In this document: piece by piece, positions 63,701-64,000 of the stretch
Layout of the letters: each line of letters starts with the position of its first letter
Numbering within the stretch: the stretch's first letter is position 1
Assembly (NCBI GenBank): GCA_963693285.1
Contig: OY848924.1
Location: forward strand, 3,241,214-3,305,213
Length of the DNA stretch: 64,000 nucleotides
Reading direction: 5' to 3'
Source: Xestospongia muta
Lineage: Eukaryota > Porifera > Demospongiae > Haplosclerida > Petrosiidae
Translations under genes and position numbers: made by a program
The notes under the pieces: generated by a model
Told to the model about the DNA's origin: nothing
The model's database searches: none
What the model saw: the letters and a program-made list of their open reading frames with translations, nothing else

Positions 63701-64000
63701 CAGTACATGTGAATAAGTCTGGAACTAATAATATTAATATACATGTCTTTGGCTAAATCTTATTACAGTAGTACAAACAAATACTTTAACGGTACTAAAA
63801 GTAAAGTAGTAGCAGTACCTGTTCTATCTACCTGTTTTGTAGTCATTGGCTTTATGTGGCTTCCCTATTGTCAATCCAACCAGTTTATTAGCGACAAGTG
63901 CATACAAAAGTAACCTCAGTGATACCATTGCAGTATAAAGAACATTAATATGTGTCACATTGGGTAATGTAGCTAATGACATTGAAATAATCCAAGGAGA
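60772..64000 (-). CDS. Roc/COR-like GTPase with internal membrane helices and C-terminal death-like domain (5' end cut)
   Basis: Minus-strand exons: >63832-64000, 61289-63646, 61084-61146 and 60772-61025; the 5' part lies beyond the window. The big exon (numbered from Val at 63587) has a P-loop GPPTVGKTTL at 10-19, a hydrophobic helix at 101-121 (EIIFWIFFLIFICDTLYG), a second at about 170-197, then G3 DCGGQPEF (243-250) and G4 GTHKDK (358-363). A COR-like region follows (FLHNKVGTIRYF, IVIADPQLLFDIVTDLIVNTF). Next come a Cys-rich stretch (CNEIHDSYVD, KKCCVEG, HEEC) and a death-like domain ending WSTLASALNKIK. The Roc-like motifs suggest GTP-dependent signalling, perhaps cell death or immunity, at a membrane. 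Family and function are inferred; the combination is unusual. Confidence 0.75.

Overview
The window is AT-rich eukaryotic DNA from an animal with compact, intron-containing genes. Introns can be as short as 39-45 bp, intergenic gaps are small, and several genes start head to head. The gene set is metazoan: a three-KH poly(C)-binding protein, LITAF-domain proteins, mitochondrial MnSOD, FMC1, V-ATPase subunit F, peroxisomal trans-2-enoyl-CoA reductase, a beta/gamma-crystallin family and a Roc-like GTPase with a Cys-rich region and a death-like domain. A demosponge, possibly Amphimedon, fits best. That is an inference from gene content and compactness, not a database match.

1-16 kb is a young array of direct duplications with a spacing of about 5 kb. 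It holds two intact beta/gamma-crystallin-like genes (3902-4447 and 13468-14013), one copy killed by a Trp-to-stop change (9107-9652), one promoter with no gene (about 11873), one detached C-terminal crystallin domain (5041-5339) and one crystallin tail joined to an unrelated pseudogene (15213-15349). All four promoters carry the same 7-bp inverted arms around the TATA box. Interleaved are a family of small two-pass membrane proteins on both strands and two decayed copies of a small secreted-protein gene.

17.5-30.5 kb: MnSOD (minus) and a bacterial-type D-3-hydroxybutyrate dehydrogenase (BDH, plus) start head to head. BDH introns hold two DNA-transposon-like insertions. BDH remnants and five minus-strand LITAF-domain genes or remnants have been co-duplicated. 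One BDH exon is inverted between two ~145 bp inverted repeats.

30.6-46.7 kb: FMC1 (minus) and ATP6V1F (plus) form a second head-to-head pair. A 13-exon PCBP-like gene (minus) covers 36.8-46.6 kb and is head to head with the first of three trans-2-enoyl-CoA reductase (PECR) genes.

47-64 kb: PECR-1 ends in SKL, a peroxisomal signal. PECR-2 and PECR-3 lie in two ~6 kb direct repeats and end in KHKP. The same duplication left a 3' fragment of a GTPase/death-domain gene between them; the full gene runs off the right edge. That full gene has two predicted membrane helices inside its GTPase domain, between the P-loop and the DxxG motif, and is the most unusual item in the window.

Splice junctions were placed by eye from GT/AG sites, reading frame and family conservation. 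For SOD, BDH, FMC1, ATP6V1F, PCBP and the PECR genes the exon lengths sum to complete frames. No tRNA, rRNA or CRISPR array was seen.
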